Below, one piece after another: positions 54,376-64,000 of a stretch of 64,000 nucleotides of DNA. The notes under the pieces are model-generated. The model saw only the letters and a program-made list of their open reading frames with translations, ran no database searches and was not told where the DNA came from. The stretch's first letter is position 1. Each line of letters begins with the position of its first letter. The translations under genes and the position numbers were made by a program. This DNA is from Ampullaceana balthica (taxonomy: Eukaryota > Mollusca > Gastropoda > Lymnaeidae), in contig CALYLW010000321.1 of NCBI GenBank assembly GCA_944989445.1, forward strand, positions 553,335-617,334, in the 5' to 3' direction.

Positions 54376-54990
54376 ATATCATTTAAAATCCTTTATATTA
54401 ACTTGTGGTGTCTGGTTGATTGTTTGAGCCCTTGTCGAAAAAACTTTGGATCGATTTTAACCCACTTCCTCGTAAGCTAGCGAGCTGAAATTTTGCAGGC
54501 ATGTTTGTACCGATGATAAAAACGATGTGTCAAAATTTCAGATCGATCGCATGTACTGTAATTAAATTATTGAATGTTTAGTTTATTTTATTTATCTCTA
54601 TGTATCCTGTTAAATTTTTGAGATAGAGTGTCGCGGTGCGTATTATATTGAACAACCTTTCCTGTCGCGCAATAAGGTGCTTATTTTATTGACAACACTT
54701 TTTTATAAACATATTCCTGATCGGTACGCATTATATTAAACATGTTTTACGACACAACTACAATTTTGTATTTTTGGATGGTCTTGCGCTGCGTATTATA
54801 ATGAAAATTCTTTTAGTTACGTCTCGTACATAAAGGATTTATAGTCAAAAACTTGTTTTTTTAAATTTGAGTGTCATTTTCCCCCTGCTTTTAGTGTAGA
54901 TTTATTAATTATTAACATGAATATGACACCTACATTAATATCTGATCCGTCTCTTCTAAAATAATATTATAGTTGCTGTTAAATATTATA
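54376..54990. repeat. Dispersed-repeat DNA
   Basis: It holds an inverted copy of the GATCTGAAATTTTGACAC-type repeat at about 54500-54600. Segments with GCGGTGCGTATTATATTGAA also resemble 18220-18320 in inverse sense. No gene is seen. Confidence 0.5.
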
Positions 54991-55481
54991 CAGGAAGTCC
55001 TCGGGTTACGCGGGTCTCAACTTACGCTATTTCTTGGTTACGAACGCGACCCCATGAAAATATAAAAAGTAATATTAAGCGTCATTCCGTCTTACGTGTT
55101 TTAGCGTCGTAAGCAACGTAAACAAGCGCGAGCTAGTTTCGGGCACGCGACGTAAGAATACGCTTTGTTGTGTTGTAGGGCAAGGAAAACGGGGTCACTC
55201 TCTACGCTCAGCTGGGTTGCCAGATTGGCTTTTTTTTAAAGTCAAATTTTCAAAATTTGGTTTTTTAAATATGGTTTGGTGTCATTTTGTTTTTAAAATT
55301 AAAAAAAAATTGATTAAAATTTTTTAAAAAAAAACTCATCATAAGTCATTAAACATATTTATTATTTTCTATTTTTGAATGGCTTACGTAATTTAAAACA
55401 TTATTGAAAGTTTAGACGCGGGAAAACCTTTCGAGGTTGATCAATCACCATCAATCCGACTAATGACGGAGTAGACCTGCC

Positions 55482-55612
55482 AGCCAATTTTTTTTTAAAA
55501 TTTCGGCTGGCTAACATAATTTTTCGGCTGATATCCGGATTAGCCGGATTTTAAAATTTTGGCTGGCTGAGATAATTTTTCGGCTGATATCCGGATTAGC
55601 CGGATTTCTCCG
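55482..55612. repeat. Two tandem ~62-bp repeats
   Basis: Units share TTTCGGCTGATATCCGGATT and GGCTGGCT. They are noncoding and short. Confidence 0.75.
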
Positions 55613-55709
55613 TACATACCACGTGTATATATTGACATTTGCAGCTGATTTTCGGCTGGATACGAAATATTCTTAAACATCATCCAGGGCTGTTTCAGCA
55701 AGTGTTACA

Positions 55710-56145
55710 GGTGCCGGTATGTTGAGAGATGGGCAATTAATTTTGAAGAAGTCAACAAAACCATCTTTAGCCACATTTTCAAAAGGCGAGCAAGTCTCTA
55801 CAGAACCAGATAACGATATCTCTTGTCAGTTCATGACTTGATGTTGCCTGACATTGACTGTTGCCTTCTCAATTCCTACGGAAATATCCCAAAATTTTAT
55901 TGGACTTTTCTTGACTTTGTACTGACAAGTGGCAATATGAATCTTCACTTAAGTGTCAAGCACAACGTTTTGTCGGTGAACCCGCAAGCCTACATGGAAA
56001 TTCTAAAGCACAATGTTGGAAATATTTTGTTGGCCTGTTTTCTACAGATGGGAGAGATGTAGACGAAGATCGAGTTTATTGTCAGCTGTGTCTCACTGCT
56101 CAGCAGTCATTGGGTGACCAGGGTCACATTTCAAAAGTAATCAAT
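55710..56145 (+). pseudogene. Possible BED-finger/hAT transposase relic
   Basis: Short frames read STKPSLATFSKGEQ, then SGNMNLHLSVKHNVLSVN, then DEDRVYCQLCLTAQQSLGDQ. The C-x2-C and the SGN-x2-LHLxxxH pieces recall a BED zinc finger of hAT/ZBED proteins. They are out of order and in different frames, and stops separate them. The identification is tentative. Confidence 0.3.
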
Positions 56146-56794
56146 TTTTCCGCAATTACGGGGCTGTTTTGACGGGTCACCGGCTAGGCGGTATAAGTTT
56201 TAATTGTAGGTTCTTAACGAACTGCCTCTCTTCCCGGTTTAGATGACATTGCTGACTTTTGAGTTGACCCAAAAATCATCATATACTGTAGTCATACAGA
56301 ATTGTTACATTAGAAATGGTGTAACGTAAAAAGGTAGTCCTGCAGACTGCAGTCTTATCACGTATATTATTTCTCTGCGAATTTTAATTTTCTCGTGAGA
56401 ACTTTCGTTTATTCTAAAATGCAATCGATCTTAAAACGGAACGCAATGAAACTTAAGAAAACAAAGACATTACGTTACGGCGGCTCGTTCATTTTCCGGC
56501 GGATTTACGGCGAACAAAATTCGGCGGCTAATGCGGCGCGCCGCATATTTTCCGGCGGATTTTTTGGCGGACAAAAATTTTTCGGCGTCGGCTGAAGGGT
56601 CTATGACGGAGAGTTGCATACGTGATAGAATTCATGGAATATCTATAGGCGCGGTAAATAATCAGTATTGAATGCTTGATGACTTTACATCTGATAAAGT
56701 TTATAATACTGCAAATAGCAGTCTAGAGGAAAAGGTTGATCTTGAGCTTTTCTTATAAACTTTTATGTGAGTACAACCGTACATAAGAACACTG

Positions 56795-57072
56795 GGGCAC
56801 GGTGGTCGAGTAGCATGTGCGCTCGCCTGGCATACCGATGGTCAGTGGTTCGAATCAATGTGAAGGCAAGGATTTGTTCCCGGGGCCTAGTGCGTCCCTG
56901 AGTCCACCCAGCTCCGAATGGGTACCTAACACTAGTTAGGGAATTAAAGGCAGCTAGGTAATGCGTGGAACCCTCATAGCCGTGGCCCGTGAACGCTGCA
57001 TCACTTGTCAACAGACCGGCATGGTCTGTGGACGCAATAATCTTCTGTATATAGCGTCTGTATAGATAAGAT
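56795..57072 (+). mobile_element. tRNA-derived SINE with LINE-A tail, copy 2
   Basis: It has the same layout as the copy at 51626: a GGTGGTCGAG A-box region, B box GGTTCGAATCA at 56847, body CCGAATGGGTACCTAACAC and the tail GACGCAATAATCTTCTGTAT with GATAAG. It has diverged more, with a small deletion in the tail. Confidence 0.88.
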
Positions 57073-57164
57073 TGGCATTTACAAATTCATTAACCTTTTG
57101 TCTTCCTTGTATACTATTAATAAATAAATAAATAAACCCACTCGGGACACCACAATTGTTATCT

Positions 57165-57495
57165 TTTTCACGGTATCCCCCCCCCTCTCATCACATATAA
57201 CAAACAGTTAGACCCCCACCCCTCTCCATAAAAGCGGTATTTTCTATGTGAAAATGAGCATGTTTTAAATCACTTTATTGTCATTTAAGTAAGTATTTAA
57301 TGTAAGGCTGCATATCGTAACACGCGTGAAGCCATTAAAATGTCATTGAATAAATTGTAAACAATCAAATATTTAATTGGAACTTTTATTTAGAGTTGCG
57401 CTATTTGATGTGACGTCACAGTTCTTAAAACCCCCACCCCTTCGTCACAAATGTGTGACCCCTTTTCGCCTTCTAGGTACGTAACGTCATTTTTT
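57165..57495 (+). repeat. GTCCATAA-type repeat, uninterrupted interior
   Basis: A C-rich tract, AAAAGCGGTATTTTCTATG, TCATTTAAGTAAGTATTTAA, ACACGCGTGAAGCCA and GTGACGTCACAGTTC follow in the same order as in the split copy at 49785/54165-54375. Confidence 0.65.
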
Positions 57496-57837
57496 CATTT
57501 ATCATATCACGTAAGTTTGGCTTTTTTTGTCTTTATTTGGCCGACATTTTGGCTTTTTACCTAAATTACAATATGGCAACCCTTACTCTCGGTCTCACTA
57601 AGTACGCCATGTTGAAGTTGATGGTCTCTCTCTCGTTTTATCGTTTTTTAAAAAAACTTTCTGCTTTTTAAAAATAATATTTACTTTAATTCATGTGGTA
57701 AGGAAATGTTTTCTCTTTTTAAAAATACTTTTTTTGTGACTAACTTTTTTTATAGCACTGTAACTGTACTCTACTTCTACAGTTAGTTCAGTTACAGTAT
57801 TAGTATTATTAAATTATCATGTCATAATCATATGAAG

Positions 57838-59844
57838 TATGAAGACCACAAGGGAAGAAACAGCTATGTGACATTTAATTTTTTTTATAGTTATCCCATA
57901 TATATGATAGAGGATGAAAAATAGAATGCTGTAAATGAGGTTTTATAAAAAAAATTGGTAAATGAGGATTTACGTGGCCAAGATGGCGGCTAGTCATTTC
58001 CGGGCGGCCACCGTTGTTGCTAAGGCACGTGACCCCCGGAAAGTAGTGCATAGCATTGGAATTTAGGGGGTGGGGGGACCGGGGAATCTCAAATTACCGG
58101 GGTTTTAGAAATGCGCCGAATTTGGAAAACAGCGAAAAATACGACTTTTAAAAATGGAGGGGGTGGGGTGGGGGGAATTCTTTAAAATGAGGCTATTTTA
58201 AGATCCTGCCGAGTTTTAAAAAAAGGAAAAAATGCAAAAAATGAAGAAAAATATGGTACTCACCGTTCATGCATCAGAATCACGAAAATGGGGAGGATAC
58301 AACTTTTTTATAACTTTTAAGAATTCGGTCATTTGGTCTTTACTGCCACACGAGGTTCGCCACATATATTCGAATAAATATGAATCGAACTGCCCCTCCC
58401 CAGAACAGGTTCTCGTGGGCAGTTCCCGTTTAACCGCGCTCCAGGTGCCCTCTATAGTGTTGGTGTGCGCGCCAGTCTCAGAGTTTTTGAACTCGAGGCT
58501 ATGGTTCACCGTTAGGTGGTGAAATCCTTCGTCCTCTAAACAGTCGTAAGACTTCCAACAATCAGAAATGATTGTGGTCCCCGGCTGCACGAATTCTTTA
58601 ATTATTGCCAGGAGGACGTCTTTACCTCGGTTCTCTACAACCCTGAAAAAGGTTTTTTTGGATCCTCTTTCGATCCCACCAAACACCCATCTACCGTCCA
58701 CGCGTTTTCCTCTGTTATATTTTCGCTTTCCGAATTTGGACTCGTCTATTTCAACTATCGTACCCACTCCGCCTATCCTTTCACTCGCCATAACACACGC
58801 TTCCACACAGACCTCGCGACAAAAGCTAGCCCAGTCCGTCACTGTGTTTCGATCCACCTGCGATTCAGTCGAATTATTTTTGAAAGTCAATTTCCTAACC
58901 CAATAGTGTGTCAATAAAAGAATTTGTAAAAAAGATAAACGGCTCCCACTAAACCACGACCCACCCCTTACACTACGCTTGATAGCGGCATGGCTTTTGT
59001 CGCGACATCTCCAAATGAAACCATCACCACGATCACCTGATTCACACAATTTCATGTCCTTCTTACATGCAGGGCACTCGTACCGATCAGAAATCAATCC
59101 ATACGTCATAAGCCAATCAAGCATACACCTTTTGCCCTGACTCGCTAGACGATCCCAAAAACAGGCGGTAAATTTACTTTCCATTTTGAAGCAAAATACC
59201 CTCAAGTTAAGAACACTAAGAACACTTAACGCGATGTGAACACCTGGAGCAATTCAAGCGAAAGGAATTTGCAGGATTGTCCCCGGGCTATTGTCCCCGG
59301 GCTGGAACACTTCGGTTACATACGCGTCACAGCATATAGTGCCGCATGTAGCGAAACGGTAAATTTTGAGGGGGGGGTAAGCCCCTCCCCTTCACCCCTC
59401 CCCCATTTATATTTATTAATTTACAATTAATCTAATTAGGGGAGGGCAGGCCCTCCCCTAAAACCCCACCCCTTACGCCCCCTCCCCCGCCCCCATGACA
59501 AGACACGCGGATGAACACATTCTCATCCTTTCCATTGTTAAATACTACGTCTTCTCGCCTAAGGGGAGATAATCGGAAATATAAAACCAACATCATTTTC
59601 AAGGGAAGCAACTCGTGGCTAGCAACAGGTAGCGTCGAAGTGACGTCACTTCGCCCGGAAATGACTCGCCGCCATCTTGGCCACGTAAATAGGATCCAGC
59701 CAAAATTATGTCTCTGACTCTATTAAAAATTCAAATCTATTTAGTTAATTTATAACAAATCTGTATAATTGTGAACTTTAAAACTTGAATATCTCAAAAC
59801 TACAAAAATGTGACATAGCCGTTTCTTCCCTTGAGCTCTTCATA
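57838..59844 (-). mobile_element. Merlin-superfamily DNA transposon, apparently intact
   Basis: The outer inverted repeats (CAAGGGAAGAAACAGCTATG at 57848 and its inverse ending 59833) extend through a second matched block at about 57971-58008 and 59653-59690. That block holds TTTACGTGGCCAAGATGGCG. The termini therefore span roughly 170 bases each. They enclose one uninterrupted transposase gene at 58267-59205. I could not fix the 8-9 bp target duplication expected for Merlin. Other TEs in the window are broken; this one is not visibly so. Confidence 0.82.
58267..59205 (-). CDS. Merlin (IS1016/IS1595-type) DDE transposase, 312 residues
   Basis: A single exon runs ATG to stop with no frame break. 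An N-terminal zinc-ribbon-like motif has CPAC (residues 44-47) and WRCRDKSH (65-72). The ISXO2-like DDE core follows: VEIDESKFGKRKYNRGKRVD with the first catalytic Asp at 154, a GGIERGSKKTFFRVV strand, TIISDCWKSYDCL with Asp 215, and HTNTIEGTWSAVKREL with Glu 252. This arrangement is that of bacterial IS1595-group transposases and the eukaryotic Merlin elements. The enzyme would cut at the element's inverted repeats and integrate it elsewhere. Met8 (MESKF) is an alternative start. All three catalytic residues are present, so the protein may be active. Confidence 0.92.
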   Translation of the reverse strand: MRVFCFKMESKFTACFWDRLASQGKRCMLDWLMTYGLISDRYECPACKKDMKLCESGDRGDGFIWRCRDKSHAAIKRSVRGGSWFSGSRLSFLQILLLTHYWVRKLTFKNNSTESQVDRNTVTDWASFCREVCVEACVMASERIGGVGTIVEIDESKFGKRKYNRGKRVDGRWVFGGIERGSKKTFFRVVENRGKDVLLAIIKEFVQPGTTIISDCWKSYDCLEDEGFHHLTVNHSLEFKNSETGAHTNTIEGTWSAVKRELPTRTCSGEGQFDSYLFEYMWRTSCGSKDQMTEFLKVIKKLYPPHFRDSDA

Positions 59845-61127
59845 TATTATATATTTACGCTCATTTGTCACTGCCGCCTAACGTTGAGGGAAATCACTCT
59901 GCTTTTTTAAAATTTTGCGTTGTAAGCAGTGCTGATTGACGCAAATAGTTATTTTTTGGTGCAGTAATTTGGTGCGCTGCTTTTGAAAATTAGTTTAAAA
60001 ATCGTGTGGTGATTAGCACTGTAAAAATTATTATATAAATGCTTTGTTTAATTTTCAGAAATATTTCGTGTTTATCATACAAGGATAAGTTACTTGGGCT
60101 TTTGACCCAAAAAAAAAGTGGGCGCCTTATGCGCCCTACAACCTCAATTTAAAATTACTTTGTGTACATTTAAGGTAGTTTAATATTACGTAGCTATCAT
60201 ACAAAGACAAGTTTGTTGGGCTTTTGAAAAAAGTAGGCGCCCATAAAAAAGGGGGGGCGCCACGGCGGCGCAGCACAAACTAGTATATTATATATTTACA
60301 CTCAATTATGTGGCCTAACGCTAAGGGACATCACTCTGCTTTTTTTTTAATTTTGCGTTGTAAGCAGTGCTGATTGACTCAAATAGTTATTTTTTTGGTG
60401 CAGTAATTTGGTGCGCTGCTTTCTAAAATTAGTTAAAGTTAAAAAATCGTGTGGTGATTAGCACTGTAAAAATTATTATATACATACTTTACTTTGTTTA
60501 ATTTTCAGGAATATTTCGTATTTATCATACAAGGATAAGTTACTTCGGCTTTTGACATAAAAAATTTACTATTATAAAATACTTTGTGTACATTTAAGAA
60601 ATTTTAATATTACGTATTTATCATACAAGGACAAGTTAGTTGGGCTTTTGAAAAAGGGGCGCCGCAGGCGCCACGGCGCCGCAGCACAAACTAGTATATT
60701 ATATATTTACGCTCAATTATAGCTGATTCCTAACGCTAAGGGACATCATTCTGCTTTTGTAAAATTTTGTGTTGTAAGCAGTGCTGATTGACGCAAATAG
60801 TTATTTTTTGGTGCAGTAATTTGGTGCGCTGCTTTCTAAAATTAGTTTAAAAATCGTGTGGTGATTAGCACTGTAAAAAATACAACCTCTATTTTAAATT
60901 ACTTTGTGTACATTTAAGGTAGTTTAATATTACGTATCTATCATACAAGGACAAGTTTGTTGGGCTTTTGAAAAAAGTGGGCGCCGCAGCACAACCTATA
61001 TTATTTACATACTTTGTGTACATTTCAGGAATATTTCGTATTTATCATACAAGGACAAGTTAGTTGGGCTTTTGAGTAGGCGCCCTTAAAAAAAAGGGGG
61101 CGCCACGGCGCCGCAGCACAAACTAGT
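59845..61127. repeat. Three tandem ~411-434-bp repeat units
   Basis: Units run about 59845-60278, 60279-60689 and 60690-61121. Each opens TATTATATATTTAC, carries TGGTGCAGTAATTTGGTGCG and two TATCATACAAGGACAAGTT-type blocks, and closes with a GC-rich CGCCACGGCGCCGCAGCAC followed by ACTAGT. A lone TGGTGCAGTAATTTGGTGCG reappears at 62243. No coding frame is seen. Confidence 0.88.
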
Positions 61128-61248
61128 TCAGTATTATTTATTATGTTCCGACTTGACTTAGTGAAGTTAGTGATAGTGACCTAGCTGAAAATCGGGTTAC
61201 GACGCGTATTAAAAGAACTGATCAACCTCGTAACCCGAGGACCCCCTG

Positions 61249-62363
61249 TCAACGTCAGGGGTCGACGAACAGGGGAAAGGCCTGAAAGGGGGTAAAAAGG
61301 AACAAAGTAAAGTCAAAGTGATTATTCGTACGGTTTTTGCCGTGGGGATATTTATATGGCATGTGGTAATCCCTTATTTCAGCGCATTTTAAATTTTTAG
61401 AACAAAATAAATAAAATAACTTACTTTTACTAATTTAAACACTTAAATCAGAAATTTAAAAAAGTATTTAATGCTTTACTTTACAATTAGTTTTTCGTGT
61501 GTTTTGTCGAGTTTAAAGGGGTTTTTAACTTAGAAAAAGGTTTTTAAAAGCAGACTTCCAACAACAACAATGGCGCCGCTAGTCACAGACGATAGTGAAA
61601 TATATTAATTTTTATTTCGTACAAATCGTAAAATAGTAATTTTATTTCAACAAAAAATAATGTTTTAATTTTAAAATAGATTTCATATAAATAATTAATT
61701 ATGTAAATTTGAAAAAAAATGTTTTTTTGATGACTTGAAATATAAAATGCGCTGAAATAAGGGATTACCATATTATATTAATGCTGAGTATTATCCGCAC
61801 GGGTCGTCGGCGTATGCGTCTTCTAGTGGCCTAGTGGCTGGTCACATTGAAGAAAAAAAACTCGCCCGGTGTAGACAAAATAATTGCTGATATCACTCGA
61901 TTTAGGCTAAAATGTGTAATTTATATGCTAATATTAATTAAAATGACATGATTACTGAAATTTTTGTAATCCTGCAGTTTCTACACGTATATTATTTCAC
62001 AGTGAAATTTAATTTTCTCGTGAGAACTTACTAAACGTTTTTAATTTATTAAATGCATTAATATATGTTATATTTTAGCTATTATAGCACTAACTTGTAA
62101 GTTTTATTAATTTGTTGACATCAGGTTAAAAAATAACGTAATACAGAATTTTCATTTATTTTATTAATTTTTATTTTATTCATTTATTTCCCAATTGACT
62201 ATTGAGCAATTTTATGCGGGCGTTCGAAAAGAGTTATTTTTTGGTGCAGTAATTTGGTGCGCTGCTTTCTAAAATTAGTAGCGTCGCGGACAGGACAGAC
62301 GGGACGTGACGTACGTTGCAAATTATGTAGATTAAATTCTTACCCAAGATCACAATAAAACTA
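61249..62363. other. Repeat-bearing intergenic DNA
   Basis: Stretches at 61315-61370 and 61785-61980 resemble the CCGCACGG-type repeat at 39803-40070. GGTGTAGACAAAATAAT and TTTAGGCTAAAATGTGTAAT are shared. No exon is recognised. Confidence 0.5.
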
Positions 62364-64000
62364 CAGTAGAACCCGGTTAAGTCGACGGCCTAGAGGTATG
62401 CCAAAAGGCGTCGAGCTAACCGATTATCGAGTTAAACGAAAACCAATATGGGGGCAAAATATTAAAATGTGCTTGAAATTTCTTTATGTATATGATGTGC
62501 GTTAATTAGTGATGGGACGATTAATCGAATAATCGGAATCGTATCGGAATATCGGGACCCTAATATTTCTTCACTCTTTCCTAAGGTTGTAAAGACTGTT
62601 CGTTTTTAAGGACCGTTTAAATATAACTCTTTGTTGCGTTGGCGATTTTTTTTTCTCGCGTACATAACGAATTCAGCTACTCCTGCCCCGCCAGGCCGCG
62701 CGCGGCGAGTGGTCCACTGGTGACATTGTCTTTTTCTCTCTTGCGCGCTCCCAGTTAACATTAGTTCTTTGTTTTTTTAAATGGGGCTTGATGTTTGTTA
62801 CAGTTTCTGAGTTAGCAGTGATTCTCAGATTGAGCGATACTGGGTCTTGGAAGGCACTTGCGTGACTTTACTTACAAGCTACGCTAATTAATAACCCGCC
62901 CCGTGTAACCTACACATCCCCTCATTGTCCCCGAACCATTCTCTTCCAAACCATCTTCCTTGGGTCTCCCTTCAGCTTACAATGGACTCAGAATTCCTCC
63001 GGTAACTGGATGCAAATCGACTAACCAACAACAACAATGGTGTGGGAGATTGAGAGTGGGTAAACTGTCGGTAGTCTGTTATATTATACGAGCAACCAAG
63101 CCTGTCCAAGGACATTCCGCCACCGCTCTGTGGCATGTTGTAACTCCCCTTTAACAGCCGTCTCGACCGGCATACATGTGCATCACGTCAAAAATACTAT
63201 TCATTATAGTTAAAATAAATAACTAGTAAAAACAGAGCTTTTGACTATAAATCCCAACGCGCATTACTCAAAATAAAGTCTTGGATGAAATACTGCACCA
63301 AAAATAACTCGTTTTGAACGTCCGCATAAACTTGATATGATTGGCTGTAGGAGTCATGTGTGTTTAAGAGACCAATCGCTATAGATGACGGGACAGAACT
63401 TAGCCTTTTATTATATAGGATATCCTAAAATTTGGGGAGCCTTGTTTACAGTAAGCACCCTATGATTTTGGTATTGTCCATGCATGTGTTTTTGGCGTTC
63501 TTTTTACACAACAACATTGCCATTATTTGTTTGATGAAGCGATCAGCATGCTATAAAAATGTGCATACATGTTTGCTAACAAAAAAAGGCATATGTGCTA
63601 CAAACTAACAGCAGAAATCTACCAATATAAAATAAAAACCACCGTCGATTCTCGATATAAACATATTTTTTTTTCTTTTCTAAAGATATTTGATTATATA
63701 TAAAAATAAAATGATTAATGCATCAGAAAATGAATTAAGTTTAATAATAACACAACATGCACTGCGAAATAATGATGATTAAAGACCAATAACATGATTT
63801 TCGAGCACCTCTGGTGAATACATACTTGTTAGAGATGCGTCAAACTAATTCACACACGGATATAAGTGAAACAAGAAATAAATATCAGGTAATTTTTATT
63901 GAAATCTCGTAAAATCACACAATGGCCGGAAGTCTCGAGGAAAGCTAGATTTTGATGCTATTTTTAACGAAAAATGCGAGAGTGCGCTGCTAGGCTAACA
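62364..64000. mobile_element. pogo/mariner-like transposon, copy 2, runs off the window
   Basis: It starts CAGTAGAACCCGGTTAAGTC after TA. It matches the inverse of the element 38232-39685: the block AACGAAAACCAATATGGGGG near 62435, CCTAATATTTCTTCACTCTT near 62560, a long AT-rich match at 63640-63830, and GGCCGGAAGTCTCGAGGAAA near 63923. About 550 bases at 62635-63180, including a GC-rich patch, are absent from copy 1. The right end is outside the window. Confidence 0.8.

Larger units (their letters stand above)
54991..61248. mobile_element. pogo/Tigger-like element expanded by nested insertions
   Basis: The left end is CAGGAAGTCCTCGGGTTACG after TA, and the right end is the inverse of CAGGGGGTCCTCGGGTTACG. 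Only the outer few hundred bases seem to be original. The interior holds the BED-type relic, SINE copy 2, a GTCCATAA element, the Merlin transposon and the 430-bp repeats. The right TA is not preserved. Confidence 0.55.

Noticed and set aside
58568..58906. A 112-codon plus-strand frame.
   Set aside because: It is antisense to the Merlin transposase.

Overview
The window is animal nuclear DNA: AT-rich, intron-containing and packed with repeats. It carries parts of three conserved protein genes embedded in layers of DNA transposons, non-LTR retrotransposons, SINEs and tandem repeats. Short GT-AG exons, a Tousled-like kinase, a 451-residue alpha-tubulin, Merlin, hAT and pogo-like elements, and two kinds of invertebrate LINE all point to a metazoan invertebrate. 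A lophotrochozoan (mollusc-like) source is my guess; nothing seen here proves it.

Layout. 486-3304 (+): last four coding exons of a Tousled-like kinase, with a TA-flanked DNA transposon in one intron. 3305-9238: long 3' flank of that gene, which converges on the next. 9239-13972 (-): alpha-tubulin, eight coding exons covering residues 2 to 451; the exon with the initiator Met is not adjacent. One exon boundary is duplicated in four tandem copies, each with a splice acceptor. 14567-15797 (-): LINE 3' ends. 15984-19049: a hAT-like carcass that holds younger elements. 19055-28193: a short ~20-bp tandem repeat, then an ~8.7-kb array of a 22-bp monomer with kilobase-scale higher-order repeats. 28194-30860: repeat-rich intergenic DNA.

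30864-31814 (-): a possible small spliced ORF with a perfect 74-bp-arm palindrome at its splice acceptor. 33578-37108 (-): three exons of a cysteine-rich gene resembling DUF4773; a membrane-anchor exon at 49231-49348 has the matching phase and is probably its first exon. The ~12-kb intron that would result holds a pogo-like element, two head-to-tail copies of a zinc-finger LINE and a TTAA-flanked element with palindromic ends. 49785-54375: an element split by opposed LINE copies and a SINE. 54991-61248: a pogo-like element containing a Merlin transposon with an intact 312-codon transposase and a three-copy ~430-bp tandem repeat. 62364 to the end: a second copy of the 38-kb pogo-like element, running off the window.

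The host genes show no functional link to one another. What ties the window together is transposon history: SINEs that share the 3' tail of the local LINE, nested insertions with readable target duplications, and tandem arrays beside or inside exons.
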